Assembly (NCBI GenBank): GCA_031261365.1
Contig: JAISJY010000196.1
Span: 1 to 8,173, forward strand
From: Caryophanales bacterium
GTDB lineage: Bacteria > Bacillota_I > Bacilli_A > RFN20 > JAISJY01
Direction: 5' to 3'
DNA: 8,173 nucleotides
Both the position numbers and the translations under genes were made by a program. Within the stretch, counting starts at the first letter, position 1. The number at the start of each line of letters is the position of its first letter. Below the pieces are notes generated by a model, which was not told the DNA's origin, searched no databases, and saw only the letters and a program-made list of their open reading frames with translations. Below are positions 1 to 6,200 of the stretch, piece by piece.

Positions 1-24
1 TACAATCAATTAAAGAAAAAATAA
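1..24 (+). CDS. Possible 3' tail of a gene cut by the window edge
   Basis: Frame 1 reads YNQLKKK followed by TAA at 22-24. A lysine-rich end is common for proteins of such an A+T-rich genome, and a plus-strand gene ending here would converge on the minus-strand tRNA pair. Seven codons cannot be told from chance, so this is only a possibility. The rest of 25-110 holds no reading frame or hairpin that I can support. Confidence 0.18.
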   Translation, partial: YNQLKKK

Positions 25-110
25 TTCAATCTTTTAACTTCAAATATAGAAACAGGTATTAACCCTATTTTTCTGTTATCAAAATATATAAATACAATTT
101 CCTATACAAT

Positions 111-139
111 AAAAAAGAGGAAATATCTCTATTTCCTCT
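111..139 (-). terminator. Rho-independent terminator of the tRNA-Arg/tRNA-Pro transcript
   Basis: Read on the minus strand, a perfect 9-bp stem (AGAGGAAAT and ATTTCCTCT, plus-strand arms 116-124 and 131-139) with a 6-nt loop is followed directly by six U (111-116). It lies about 110 nt past the 3' end of tRNA-Pro, with no gene in between, so it most likely ends the tRNA transcript. On the plus strand the same hairpin lacks a U tract. Confidence 0.75.
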
Positions 140-249
140 AATTAATTGATAATTTAGTCATTTCTTAATTTAACCCTTAAAGGTATGTAAACGACCTATT
201 AAGGTATATATATGCTTGTCTTTTGTGAGACAGCCAAACAAGATTTTAG
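140..249 (-). other. Untranslated 3' trailer between tRNA-Pro and its terminator
   Basis: I see no reading frame of useful length here. The stretch carries a 5-bp hairpin (TGTCT at 217-221 with AGACA at 228-232), two copies of AAGGTAT (180-186 and 201-207), and imperfect short palindromes of the ACCT..AGGT type around 195-205. It would be transcribed with the tRNAs and removed during 3' processing. Whether the structured trailer has a function of its own cannot be seen. Confidence 0.35.
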
Positions 250-326
250 TGGTCGAGATGACAAGATTCGAACTTGCGACCCTCTGGTCCCAAACCAGAT
301 GCACTACCAAGCTGTGCTACATCTCG
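250..326 (-). tRNA. tRNA-Pro, anticodon TGG
   Basis: The 77-nt minus-strand sequence folds as a complete cloverleaf. It has a 7-bp acceptor stem CGAGATG/CATCTCG and a D stem GCAC/GTGC. The anticodon stem TCTGG/CCAGA holds the loop TTTGGGA, giving anticodon TGG. The T arm carries TTCGAAT, the discriminator is A, and the 3' CCA is encoded (250-252). TGG can read all four proline codons through a modified or unmodified wobble U. It lies 3 nt downstream of tRNA-Arg and must be co-transcribed with it. Confidence 0.97.
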
Positions 327-329
327 AAC

Positions 330-406
330 TGGCGCGCCCAACAGGAGTCGAACCCGTAACCTCTTGATCCGTAGTCAAGTACTCTATCCAATTGAGCTAT
401 GGGCGC
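330..406 (-). tRNA. tRNA-Arg, anticodon ACG
   Basis: The 77-nt minus-strand sequence forms a cloverleaf. The acceptor stem is GCGCCCA/TGGGCGC with discriminator G and an encoded CCA (330-332). The anticodon stem CTTGA/TCAAG encloses the loop CTACGGA, giving anticodon ACG, and the T loop is TTCGACT. By known biology the A34 is deaminated to inosine by TadA, so the tRNA reads CGU, CGC and CGA. Genes in this window use mostly AGA, so this tRNA serves minority codons. It is the first gene of the two-tRNA transcript. Confidence 0.97.
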
Positions 407-452
407 TTCTATATCTGTGGTTCGCTTCGCAAGAAAATTAACTTGCCTAAAT

Positions 453-480
453 ATTTTATCATTATTATTAAATATAGCAA
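453..480 (-). promoter_or_regulatory. Promoter of the tRNA-Arg/tRNA-Pro pair
   Basis: On the minus strand TTGCTA (475-480) and TAAAAT (453-458) are separated by 16 nt, a good match to a vegetative sigma-A promoter. Start of transcription would be near 446, giving a leader of about 40 nt before tRNA-Arg. I see no terminator between the end of the aldo/keto reductase gene (488) and this point, so read-through from that gene could add to tRNA transcription. Confidence 0.5.
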
Positions 481-487
481 ATAATTT

Positions 488-1606
488 TTACTTTTTTAAA
501 GCAAGTTGAATTTCTCTTAAAACATTCGGTATTTTAATATTTTGTGGGCATTTTTTCTCACAAACACGACAATTTTGACATAAATCTAAAAATAAATCAT
601 GATTAAAGTCAATTAGTTTTAATCGTTCAACAACATTATACATATAAGCATTATTAAACTTGGCAAAAATCTCATTAATTTTAACCTTAAAAGGACAAGG
701 CACACAATATTGACAATTAGTACAAGGAACAAAAACTCGAGATTCTAATCTAATTCTCGTTTCTTCAATAAGTTCAGACTCAATTTCATTCAAATATTCA
801 AAATTATTAAAAGTATTGATATTGTCTTTTACTTGTTCAAAACTAGACATGCCACTTAAAACAACGGCTATTTGTGGTAAACTAGCTACCCACCTAAAAG
901 CCCAAGAAGCTAAAGAATTAGAAGGTCTATAATCTAAAAGAGGTTTAGCTATTTCAGTAGGTAAAGTTGCCAAACTCCCCCCTTTAACAGGTTCCATAAT
1001 AACAACAGGTATATCTAAATCTGCCAACATATCATACCCTGTTAGCCCTTGTTGATGATGAATATCCATATAATTTAATTGAATTTGACAAAAATCCCAA
1101 TATTTAAGACCATCATTTAAAACATAAATAAAATCTTCTAAAGTACCATGAAAAGAAAATCCTAAATGTCTAATTCTTAAAAGTTCTTTTTCTCTCATTA
1201 ACTTTTCAAAAACACCTAAACCTTTTAAATACTCATATCTTTCTTTATCAAGAGCATGTAACAAATAAAAATCTAAATAATCAACTTGTAATTTAGAAAG
1301 TTGTTCCTTAAATATCTTTAAAATATCTTCTTCTTTCTTCACTAGCCAACCCGGTAATTTAGTTGCTAAATAAAAACTATTTCGAGGAAAATCTTTTAAT
1401 ATTTCACCGACAACTAATTCGGATTCACCACTATGATAAGGGTAAGCAGTATCAAAATAAGTTACCCCATTTTCATAAGCATAATTCAAAAGTCGCCTAG
1501 TTTCCTTTCTATCAATTTTGCCATTACTCAATGTCGGCAACCGCATACAACCAAAACCCAATAAACTTGGTTCAACACTTAACTTTTTAAACTTTCTCTT
1601 TTCCAT
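488..1606 (-). CDS. Aldo/keto reductase with C-terminal 2[4Fe-4S] ferredoxin domain
   Basis: Predicted cytosolic oxidoreductase of the COG1453 type, 372 aa. Residues 10-275 form an aldo/keto reductase barrel: Asp52 and Tyr57 in FDTAYPYHSGESE, Lys83 in LATK and His117 in FYLLH make up the catalytic tetrad. The reductase part is followed by two cysteine clusters, C295xxC298xxC301xxC304P and C343xxC346xxC349xxxC353P, the pattern of a bacterial 2[4Fe-4S] ferredoxin. In that fold the last Cys of each run usually ligates the other cluster (family knowledge). The protein may therefore pass electrons between a carbonyl/alcohol substrate and Fe-S carriers, which suits an anaerobe; the substrate is unknown. 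The start ATG has GGAGT 9 nt upstream and lies 20 nt inside the end of the preceding membrane-protein gene, so the two are co-transcribed. No hairpin terminator follows the stop. Confidence 0.93.
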   Translation of the reverse strand: MEKRKFKKLSVEPSLLGFGCMRLPTLSNGKIDRKETRRLLNYAYENGVTYFDTAYPYHSGESELVVGEILKDFPRNSFYLATKLPGWLVKKEEDILKIFKEQLSKLQVDYLDFYLLHALDKERYEYLKGLGVFEKLMREKELLRIRHLGFSFHGTLEDFIYVLNDGLKYWDFCQIQLNYMDIHHQQGLTGYDMLADLDIPVVIMEPVKGGSLATLPTEIAKPLLDYRPSNSLASWAFRWVASLPQIAVVLSGMSSFEQVKDNINTFNNFEYLNEIESELIEETRIRLESRVFVPCTNCQYCVPCPFKVKINEIFAKFNNAYMYNVVERLKLIDFNHDLFLDLCQNCRVCEKKCPQNIKIPNVLREIQLALKK

Positions 1607-2225
1607 AATTTAAATACTCCTGAAGTTCTTTACTATTAACAACCCTATAATGTGGTTTATAAGTTTCTCTATAAATAGAACTATGACTAACACTCTTATA
1701 GTCATAATTCAATAATTTAAGTTCTTTTGGTAAGAGAAAAACCGCTAATTTTAATAAAAATAACTGCTCTCTTCTTTTAGAAGAATTAACAAAAGCCTTA
1801 TTCAATAATTCAATATCAATACCTTTATAAAGATAAACCCGATACATACTATTGCCTACATACTCAAAATATTCTGTCTCAACAACAACCTCAAAAAGTT
1901 CATCCTTTAAAAATAACAAAGTATCAACCTCATTAATCAAATGACCTGGTCCCATATAAGCTTGATAAAGAACTTTAATAAAATCAACCGCCTCCATTTT
2001 AGAATATCTCTCATAATGAAACTCTAAAACTTTTAAAAGAGATTTAATAAAAAAGTATAAAGTTAAACTAGCAATATAAATTAAAGTAAAAAGTACTTCA
2101 AATAAAATTATTAAAAATAAATGTCTTCCTAAAACTTCTGGTAAAAAAATAAAACCCAAAACACACAAAAATATCACGACCCAAAGAATAATTTGAAATA
2201 TTTTTAACTTATTAAACATTTTCAT
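1587..2225 (-). CDS. Membrane-anchored protein of unknown function with GPGH and HSxxYRxxYxPHYR motifs
   Basis: A 212-aa protein that I cannot assign to a named family. Two hydrophobic segments, about residues 10-29 and 34-60, form a likely N-terminal helical hairpin, with the rest probably on the cytosolic side. The soluble part (about 75-205) has YQAYMGPGHLI (GPGH at 92-95) and a striking His/Tyr/Arg-rich stretch, HS at 181-182 followed by YRETYKPHYRVV (185-196). I have an impression that soluble proteins with a comparable GPGH plus HSxxYR arrangement occur in other Firmicutes, but I know no function for them. The conserved-looking His, Ser, Tyr and Arg residues suggest a catalytic or ligand-binding site, which is inference. 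The start at 2225 has only a weak AAGG 11 nt upstream; an in-frame ATG at 2219 has nothing better. The 3' end overlaps the aldo/keto reductase start by 20 nt. Confidence 0.8.
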   Translation of the reverse strand: MKMFNKLKIFQIILWVVIFLCVLGFIFLPEVLGRHLFLIILFEVLFTLIYIASLTLYFFIKSLLKVLEFHYERYSKMEAVDFIKVLYQAYMGPGHLINEVDTLLFLKDELFEVVVETEYFEYVGNSMYRVYLYKGIDIELLNKAFVNSSKRREQLFLLKLAVFLLPKELKLLNYDYKSVSHSSIYRETYKPHYRVVNSKELQEYLNYGKEKV

Positions 2226-2288
2226 AACATTATTATACCTTTTTTAGACTTTTTATAGTAAAATAATTATATATTCTAGGAGGTCTAT
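2226..2288. promoter_or_regulatory. Divergent intergenic region with promoters for both directions
   Basis: These 63 bp separate two divergently read genes and must hold both promoters. On the minus strand, TATAAT at 2232-2237 has a poor TTACTA (2256-2261) 18 nt upstream and sits only 6 nt before the ATG; a second TATAAT at 2266-2271 would give a normal leader. On the plus strand, TAAAAT (2259-2264) or TATATT (2270-2275) are possible -10 boxes, with no clear -35. The A+T-richness makes single boxes unreliable. The plus-strand gene has a perfect AGGAGG at 2278-2283. Confidence 0.4.
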
Positions 2289-3278
2289 ATGTTATTTACA
2301 TTAGGTATTGGTTATGACTCAGCAAATCTATTTAACTTTTTAGGTGATTGGGTCTTAGAAGAAGTTTTTCCTTTGTTTGGAAAGTCTATTAGATGGGGAC
2401 ATTTAGTTTGGCTAGGTATTATTTTACTTGTAATTATAATTTTAATTTTAATTCTCGTATTCTCTAAAAAAAGTAAATCTGAAGTTGTCGCAAAAGTGCC
2501 TGAAGAAAATGAAAAGACACCTTTACAATTAAATGCTACTACAATTTCTGAACTTGAAACTGAATCTAAAATATTAATTAGAGATGCTAACTCAAAAGAA
2601 GATGTTGAAGAAATTAAAAGAGCTGTCATTCTTAAAAGAGAAGAGATACTCAGAGAAGAAAGTGCTAAAGCCGAAACAGAAAATAGAAAAGTAAAAGCCG
2701 AAGAAGAGGAAGCATCTGCTAAACCTATTAAAATAGCTGGGCTTAAAAAAGAAGAAGAGAAAAAGCCTGAAACTGTTGAAACTGATACTTCTGGTGAACT
2801 TCCGGTTTATTATGGTGAAAGAGAAGTAGTCGTTAAAGAAAAAGATACAACTGCTGAAAAAGTTGAACCTGTTAAAGTTTTAAAAAAGGAAGATAGAGTT
2901 CAACCTAAAAAGGAAAGTGTTGCTCCTAAAAAAGAAGAAACAAAGAAACCTGAACCCAAAAAAGAAAAAAAAGTTGAAACTAAAAAAGAAGTTACTACAC
3001 CTGAAAAGAAAGAAGTAACAACTGCTAAAGAAGAACCTAAAAAGAAAAGAAAAACTATTTATCGTTTAACTAAAAGAGACGAAGATAATAAATGGCTTAT
3101 TAAAAAAGACGGAGCCGATAGACCAGTTAAACTATTTGACTTATTTAAAGAAGCCGAAGATTTTGGCAGAGATTTAGCTAAGAAAAACAATGCTACTTTA
3201 ATGATTTATACTCAAGAAGGCTCTCATAGATACACCGTTAAATCTGATAGTAAAGCTAAAACAGAACCTAAAGAATAA
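2289..3278 (+). CDS. Membrane protein with Lys/Glu-rich linker and C-terminal DUF2188-like domain
   Basis: A 329-aa protein in three parts. The N-terminus (1-37) has modest hydrophobicity and leads into one strong transmembrane helix at about 38-58. Residues 60-255 form a highly charged, low-complexity linker of KKE, PKKE and KKEVTT-like units, probably disordered or partly coiled. Residues 257-315 form a small folded domain (KWLIKKDGADRPVKLFDLF..EAEDFGRDLAKKNNATLMIY) matching the DUF2188 pattern of W.VK..G..R....F.TK.EA...A..LAK......IH. No function is established for that domain. The charged linker would let the domain reach away from the membrane, most likely on the cytosolic side, though topology is not certain. 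AGGAGG lies 5 nt before the ATG. The stop codon overlaps the next start (TAATG), so this gene and the carboxypeptidase are translated from one mRNA. Confidence 0.85.
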   Translation: MLFTLGIGYDSANLFNFLGDWVLEEVFPLFGKSIRWGHLVWLGIILLVIIILILILVFSKKSKSEVVAKVPEENEKTPLQLNATTISELETESKILIRDANSKEDVEEIKRAVILKREEILREESAKAETENRKVKAEEEEASAKPIKIAGLKKEEEKKPETVETDTSGELPVYYGEREVVVKEKDTTAEKVEPVKVLKKEDRVQPKKESVAPKKEETKKPEPKKEKKVETKKEVTTPEKKEVTTAKEEPKKKRKTIYRLTKRDEDNKWLIKKDGADRPVKLFDLFKEAEDFGRDLAKKNNATLMIYTQEGSHRYTVKSDSKAKTEPKE

Positions 3279-4765
3279 TGAACTATTTAGATACTTTCAA
3301 TAAAACGCAAGAAAAATTGCAAGCCTATTTTTATGTCACTTCTCTAGATTCTTGGGACTATGAAACCGAAGCCCCTGAATTAAATAATCTTCTCCGTATA
3401 AAGAAAATAAGTATCATTTATGAAGAAATAGAAAACATTAAAAATAATCCTGAATATCAAACATCTCTTAAATATTTATTTGAACACTTAGATGAGTTAA
3501 ATGAAATAGATAAAAGAAGAGTGACTGTAGCTTACAAAGATAATATCATTACCTTAAAAGTTCCAACCAAAGAATTATTAGAATATCAACAACTTTTAAA
3601 TGAAGCTCATCCTGTTTGGGTAAAAGCTAAAACAAATAATAATTTTTCCTTATTCCAACCATATCTAGAAAAAATAGTACTTTTTAATAAAAAACTAGCT
3701 AAATATCTAGAAACTGAAAGTGTTAAAGGCTATGATGTTTTACTAGATTTATATGAAGAAGGTATGAATAAAGTAAAATATGATGCTTTTTTTAAGACCC
3801 TTCAAGAAGAATTAGTTCCCTTCATTTTAGAAACAACCCAACAAAAAAGAAAGATAAACAAAAACTTAACTAAGAATGTTTTTTCTCCTTCTAAACAAAA
3901 AGAGTTCTCAAAATACTTAATAGAACAATTAGGCTTAAATAAAAGTATTGCCGTTCTCAAAGAAGCTGCTCACCCTTTCACGGCGGGGACTAGTAAATAT
4001 GATATTAGATTAACAACCCACTACTTAGAAAATAAACTTGATTCTGCTATTTTCTCAACTATTCATGAAGCGGGGCATGGTTTATATGAAAGCCACATTG
4101 CCGATGATTTACAGTTCACTAATCTAGGTGGAGGCGTTTCTATGGGAATACATGAATCTCAATCTCGCTTATTTGAAAATATGTTAGGAAGGGATGAAAA
4201 CTTTTGGAAAGCTCATTTTCCTAAATTAAAAAGTATCTTTAATAAAGAATTAAAAAATGTTTCTCTAGAAGACTGGCTAAATTATATAAATTACCCCAAA
4301 AGAAGTTTCATTAGAACCGAAGCCGATGAATTAACTTACCCACTTCATATTATGTTAAGATATGAAATAGAAAGGGAACTTATAGATGGTCATTTAAAAG
4401 TTAAAGATTTGCCAAAAACTTGGAATAAACTATTTAAAAAATACTTTAACTTAAAAGTTCCTAATGATACTGTTGGAGTTCTTCAAGATGTCCATTGGGC
4501 AGGTGGTAGTTTTGGTTATTTTCCAACCTATGCTCTAGGTAGTGCCATCTCTGCTCAAGTTTATAATTCAATGAATAAAGATATCAATATCAAAGAAGCA
4601 TTAAGTAATAATATTCAAGAAATTAATAATTGGTTAACCGAACATTTACATAAATATGGAGCTTTAAAAACACCAACAGAAGTCTTAAAAATTGCCACAG
4701 GTCAAGATTTTAAACCTGCATATTACATTGCCTACTTAAAAGAAAAATACTCCAAAGATATTTAA
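3278..4765 (+). CDS. M32 family metallocarboxypeptidase (carboxypeptidase Taq)
   Basis: Predicted cytosolic zinc carboxypeptidase of peptidase family M32 (COG2317), removing C-terminal residues from peptides. At 495 aa it is of full family length. Zinc ligands are visible as H263-E-A-G-H267, with Glu264 as catalytic base, and as Glu293 in GIHESQSRLFEN, thirty residues after the first His as in characterised members. Other family signatures are SWDYETEAP near the N-terminus, HPF at 232-234, D242-IRLTT, RTEADELTYPLH (346-357) and DVHWAGGSFGYFPTY near the C-terminus. There is no signal peptide. The start shares one base with the previous stop and has no good Shine-Dalgarno sequence, which points to translation re-initiation after the DUF2188-like gene. 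No hairpin terminator is seen before the next promoter at 4798. Role: peptide turnover for amino acids. Confidence 0.96.
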   Translation: MNYLDTFNKTQEKLQAYFYVTSLDSWDYETEAPELNNLLRIKKISIIYEEIENIKNNPEYQTSLKYLFEHLDELNEIDKRRVTVAYKDNIITLKVPTKELLEYQQLLNEAHPVWVKAKTNNNFSLFQPYLEKIVLFNKKLAKYLETESVKGYDVLLDLYEEGMNKVKYDAFFKTLQEELVPFILETTQQKRKINKNLTKNVFSPSKQKEFSKYLIEQLGLNKSIAVLKEAAHPFTAGTSKYDIRLTTHYLENKLDSAIFSTIHEAGHGLYESHIADDLQFTNLGGGVSMGIHESQSRLFENMLGRDENFWKAHFPKLKSIFNKELKNVSLEDWLNYINYPKRSFIRTEADELTYPLHIMLRYEIERELIDGHLKVKDLPKTWNKLFKKYFNLKVPNDTVGVLQDVHWAGGSFGYFPTYALGSAISAQVYNSMNKDINIKEALSNNIQEINNWLTEHLHKYGALKTPTEVLKIATGQDFKPAYYIAYLKEKYSKDI

Positions 4766-4797
4766 TAATTGACTAAAAGATAAATAACTTCCTTTTT

Positions 4798-4827
4798 TTG
4801 ACATTATTTTTATTTATATGCTATTAT
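4798..4827 (+). promoter_or_regulatory. Sigma-A-type promoter of the Mrr-like endonuclease gene
   Basis: A perfect TTGACA (4798-4803) and TATTAT (4822-4827) are 18 nt apart, and the TG at 4819-4820 makes an extended -10 (TGcTATTAT). This is the best promoter in the window. Transcription should begin near 4834, giving a leader of about 43 nt. Confidence 0.75.
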
Positions 4828-4838
4828 TTATATGTTCG

Positions 4839-4856
4839 GATAGTTATTTGATAGTT
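4839..4856 (+). repeat. Heptamer direct repeat in the leader, possible operator
   Basis: GATAGTT occurs at 4839-4845 and again at 4850-4856, 11 bp apart, which is about one helical turn and therefore on the same DNA face. It lies just downstream of the predicted transcription start, where a repressor could act. Chance is possible in A+T-rich DNA. Confidence 0.25.
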
Positions 4857-4874
4857 GTTTCCACTGGAGGAAAC
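4857..4874 (+). promoter_or_regulatory. Leader hairpin covering the Shine-Dalgarno sequence
   Basis: GTTTCC (4857-4862) and GGAAAC (4869-4874) can pair with a 6-nt loop ACTGGA. The ribosome binding site GGAGG (4866-4870), 6 nt before the ATG at 4877, lies partly in the loop and partly in the stem. The hairpin could lower translation of the nuclease; it is short, so only moderate control would be expected. Confidence 0.4.
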
Positions 4875-4876
4875 AG

Positions 4877-6184
4877 ATGAAGAAAATAGATAATAATAGT
4901 TATGAAATCGTTAAGATTATGATAATTAGCCACTTAGAAAAACATTCTGAAGTGAGCAAAAAAGACTTACTAGCTTATGTAATAAGCGAATTAAGCAAAG
5001 ATGATTCCTTAAAAGTTGAAAATATTAAAGATTTATTAACAGAGATTAAAGCCAATTTTAATTCAGTATTAAAGGAAATGAGTTTAGAACATTTAATACC
5101 AGAAATAAAAACTAAAAGTGTAAAAGAAATAATCACTTTAATAAAACCGCAAGAAAAAGTTGAAAACATTACAGTTAAAAAAGAAGAATACAAACTTGAT
5201 ACTAAAAACATTAAGCCAACTGTAATTGAATCTATTCTTAAAAATTGCCAAGCTTTCCCTAAATCTTTAAAAAGAGACATTATAAGCAAAGTACTTACTG
5301 AGTTAGGACTAACTCCTGAGGAAGATAAAGACCATAAACCTGGTTCCAAATTCCAACAACTAAGTACCTATGTTGCTTCAATTGTTATGCAACTTATTAA
5401 TGAAAAAAAGTTGAGTATTAAAAATGATTTACTCTCTATTTATGAAAAAGAAATAGAAGCGCCCAAAATCAAAACACTTAAATTAGAAAACAAAAAAGAA
5501 ACCGTTCCTACTGAAACTAAAGTCCTTATAAGTAAAAAGCCTCTTCCTCAAATTGTTGAGAAAAAAGGATTTCAAAAATTAAAAGCTCGAATAGATTCAA
5601 TAGAAGCAAAAAGAAAACAACAACTAGACACCTTAACAACCGAACTAAAAAGTATTATATTAGAAGCATTATGTCAAACTAATTCTACAAGTTTTGAACA
5701 ACTCTGTGTTGATTTAATTTGTAAATTATATAATGTTGATTTTTCTAATGGAATTGTTTCAGGTGGAGTGACAGACCATGGCATTGATGGTTATGTAATG
5801 GTCGCTGACCCTCTCGGTTTCCCACCTAAAAGATTAGGTATTCAATGTAAATGTTTCAAAACCAAAGATAAAGTCGTTCCCCCTTTAACAATTAGAGAGT
5901 TTCTCGGTTCTTTATACGGACAAAGTTTCCGCAAAGCCTTTTTAATTACCACTGGACAATTTGATGAGTACCAAATGAGTATTCATTGTGTTAGTGATGA
6001 AGGTCAATATGCCTTTGTTGATAATTTCTATAATAAACAAAAAAACTTTTCTGAAAAAGCTAAAATATTAATAATTTGTATCAATGGAAATACTTTAGTT
6101 GAATATCTATTACAATACAAATTAGGCTTTATCTATAATAAGAAAGATAATATTATTGATTTTGATCCAAAATACTTTAATTAA
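4877..6184 (+). CDS. Mrr-like restriction endonuclease, probable type IV
   Basis: A 435-aa predicted nuclease. The C-terminal part (about 268-415) is an Mrr_cat-type PD-(D/E)xK domain: Glu274 in SFEQLCVDLI, Asp304 in GGVTDHGIDGYV, and Gln323/Lys325 in GIQCKCF form the active site, followed by AFLITTGQF typical of the core fold. Residues 112-185 resemble the Mrr_N winged-helix DNA-binding domain, and residues 8-75 look like a second, diverged helical copy. A charged, coiled-coil-prone linker (190-265) joins these to the nuclease. Members of this family cleave DNA carrying foreign methylation (family knowledge). No methyltransferase or specificity gene lies nearby, supporting a stand-alone type IV role, but target and activity cannot be read from sequence. 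It has its own strong promoter and a leader hairpin, and its stop overlaps that of the convergent hemerythrin gene by 4 nt. Confidence 0.88.
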   Translation: MKKIDNNSYEIVKIMIISHLEKHSEVSKKDLLAYVISELSKDDSLKVENIKDLLTEIKANFNSVLKEMSLEHLIPEIKTKSVKEIITLIKPQEKVENITVKKEEYKLDTKNIKPTVIESILKNCQAFPKSLKRDIISKVLTELGLTPEEDKDHKPGSKFQQLSTYVASIVMQLINEKKLSIKNDLLSIYEKEIEAPKIKTLKLENKKETVPTETKVLISKKPLPQIVEKKGFQKLKARIDSIEAKRKQQLDTLTTELKSIILEALCQTNSTSFEQLCVDLICKLYNVDFSNGIVSGGVTDHGIDGYVMVADPLGFPPKRLGIQCKCFKTKDKVVPPLTIREFLGSLYGQSFRKAFLITTGQFDEYQMSIHCVSDEGQYAFVDNFYNKQKNFSEKAKILIICINGNTLVEYLLQYKLGFIYNKKDNIIDFDPKYFN

Positions 6185-6200
6185 GACTTTTTATTTTGGA
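6166..6200. terminator. Inverted repeat across overlapping convergent stops, possible bidirectional terminator
   Basis: A perfect 9-bp inverted repeat (TCCAAAATA at 6166-6174, TATTTTGGA at 6192-6200) with a 17-nt loop containing TTAATTAA spans the ends of both convergent genes. The stem is A+T-rich and no long U tract follows on either side, so termination here would be weak. It is the only candidate stop signal for either gene. Confidence 0.3.

Noticed and set aside
2312..2629. 105-aa open frame on the minus strand inside the DUF2188-like gene
   Set aside because: It lies wholly within a gene with a strong ribosome binding site and recognisable domain, has no ribosome binding site of its own that I see, and its Ser/Leu-rich product looks like an antisense shadow.
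2880..3060. Repetitive AAAAAAGAAG-type DNA, considered as a tandem repeat
   Set aside because: The periodicity follows from Lys/Glu codons (AAA, GAA) of the linker; units vary in length and order and show no exact tandem array.
4766..4800. T-rich run after the carboxypeptidase gene as a rho-independent terminator
   Set aside because: No G+C-containing stem precedes the T run, and the last T and G belong to the TTGACA -35 box.
4975..5349. 124-aa open frame on the minus strand inside the Mrr-like gene
   Set aside because: It is fully antisense to the winged-helix part of the nuclease; the Ser/Leu/Phe-rich product resembles no family and arises from Lys/Glu-rich coding on the other strand.
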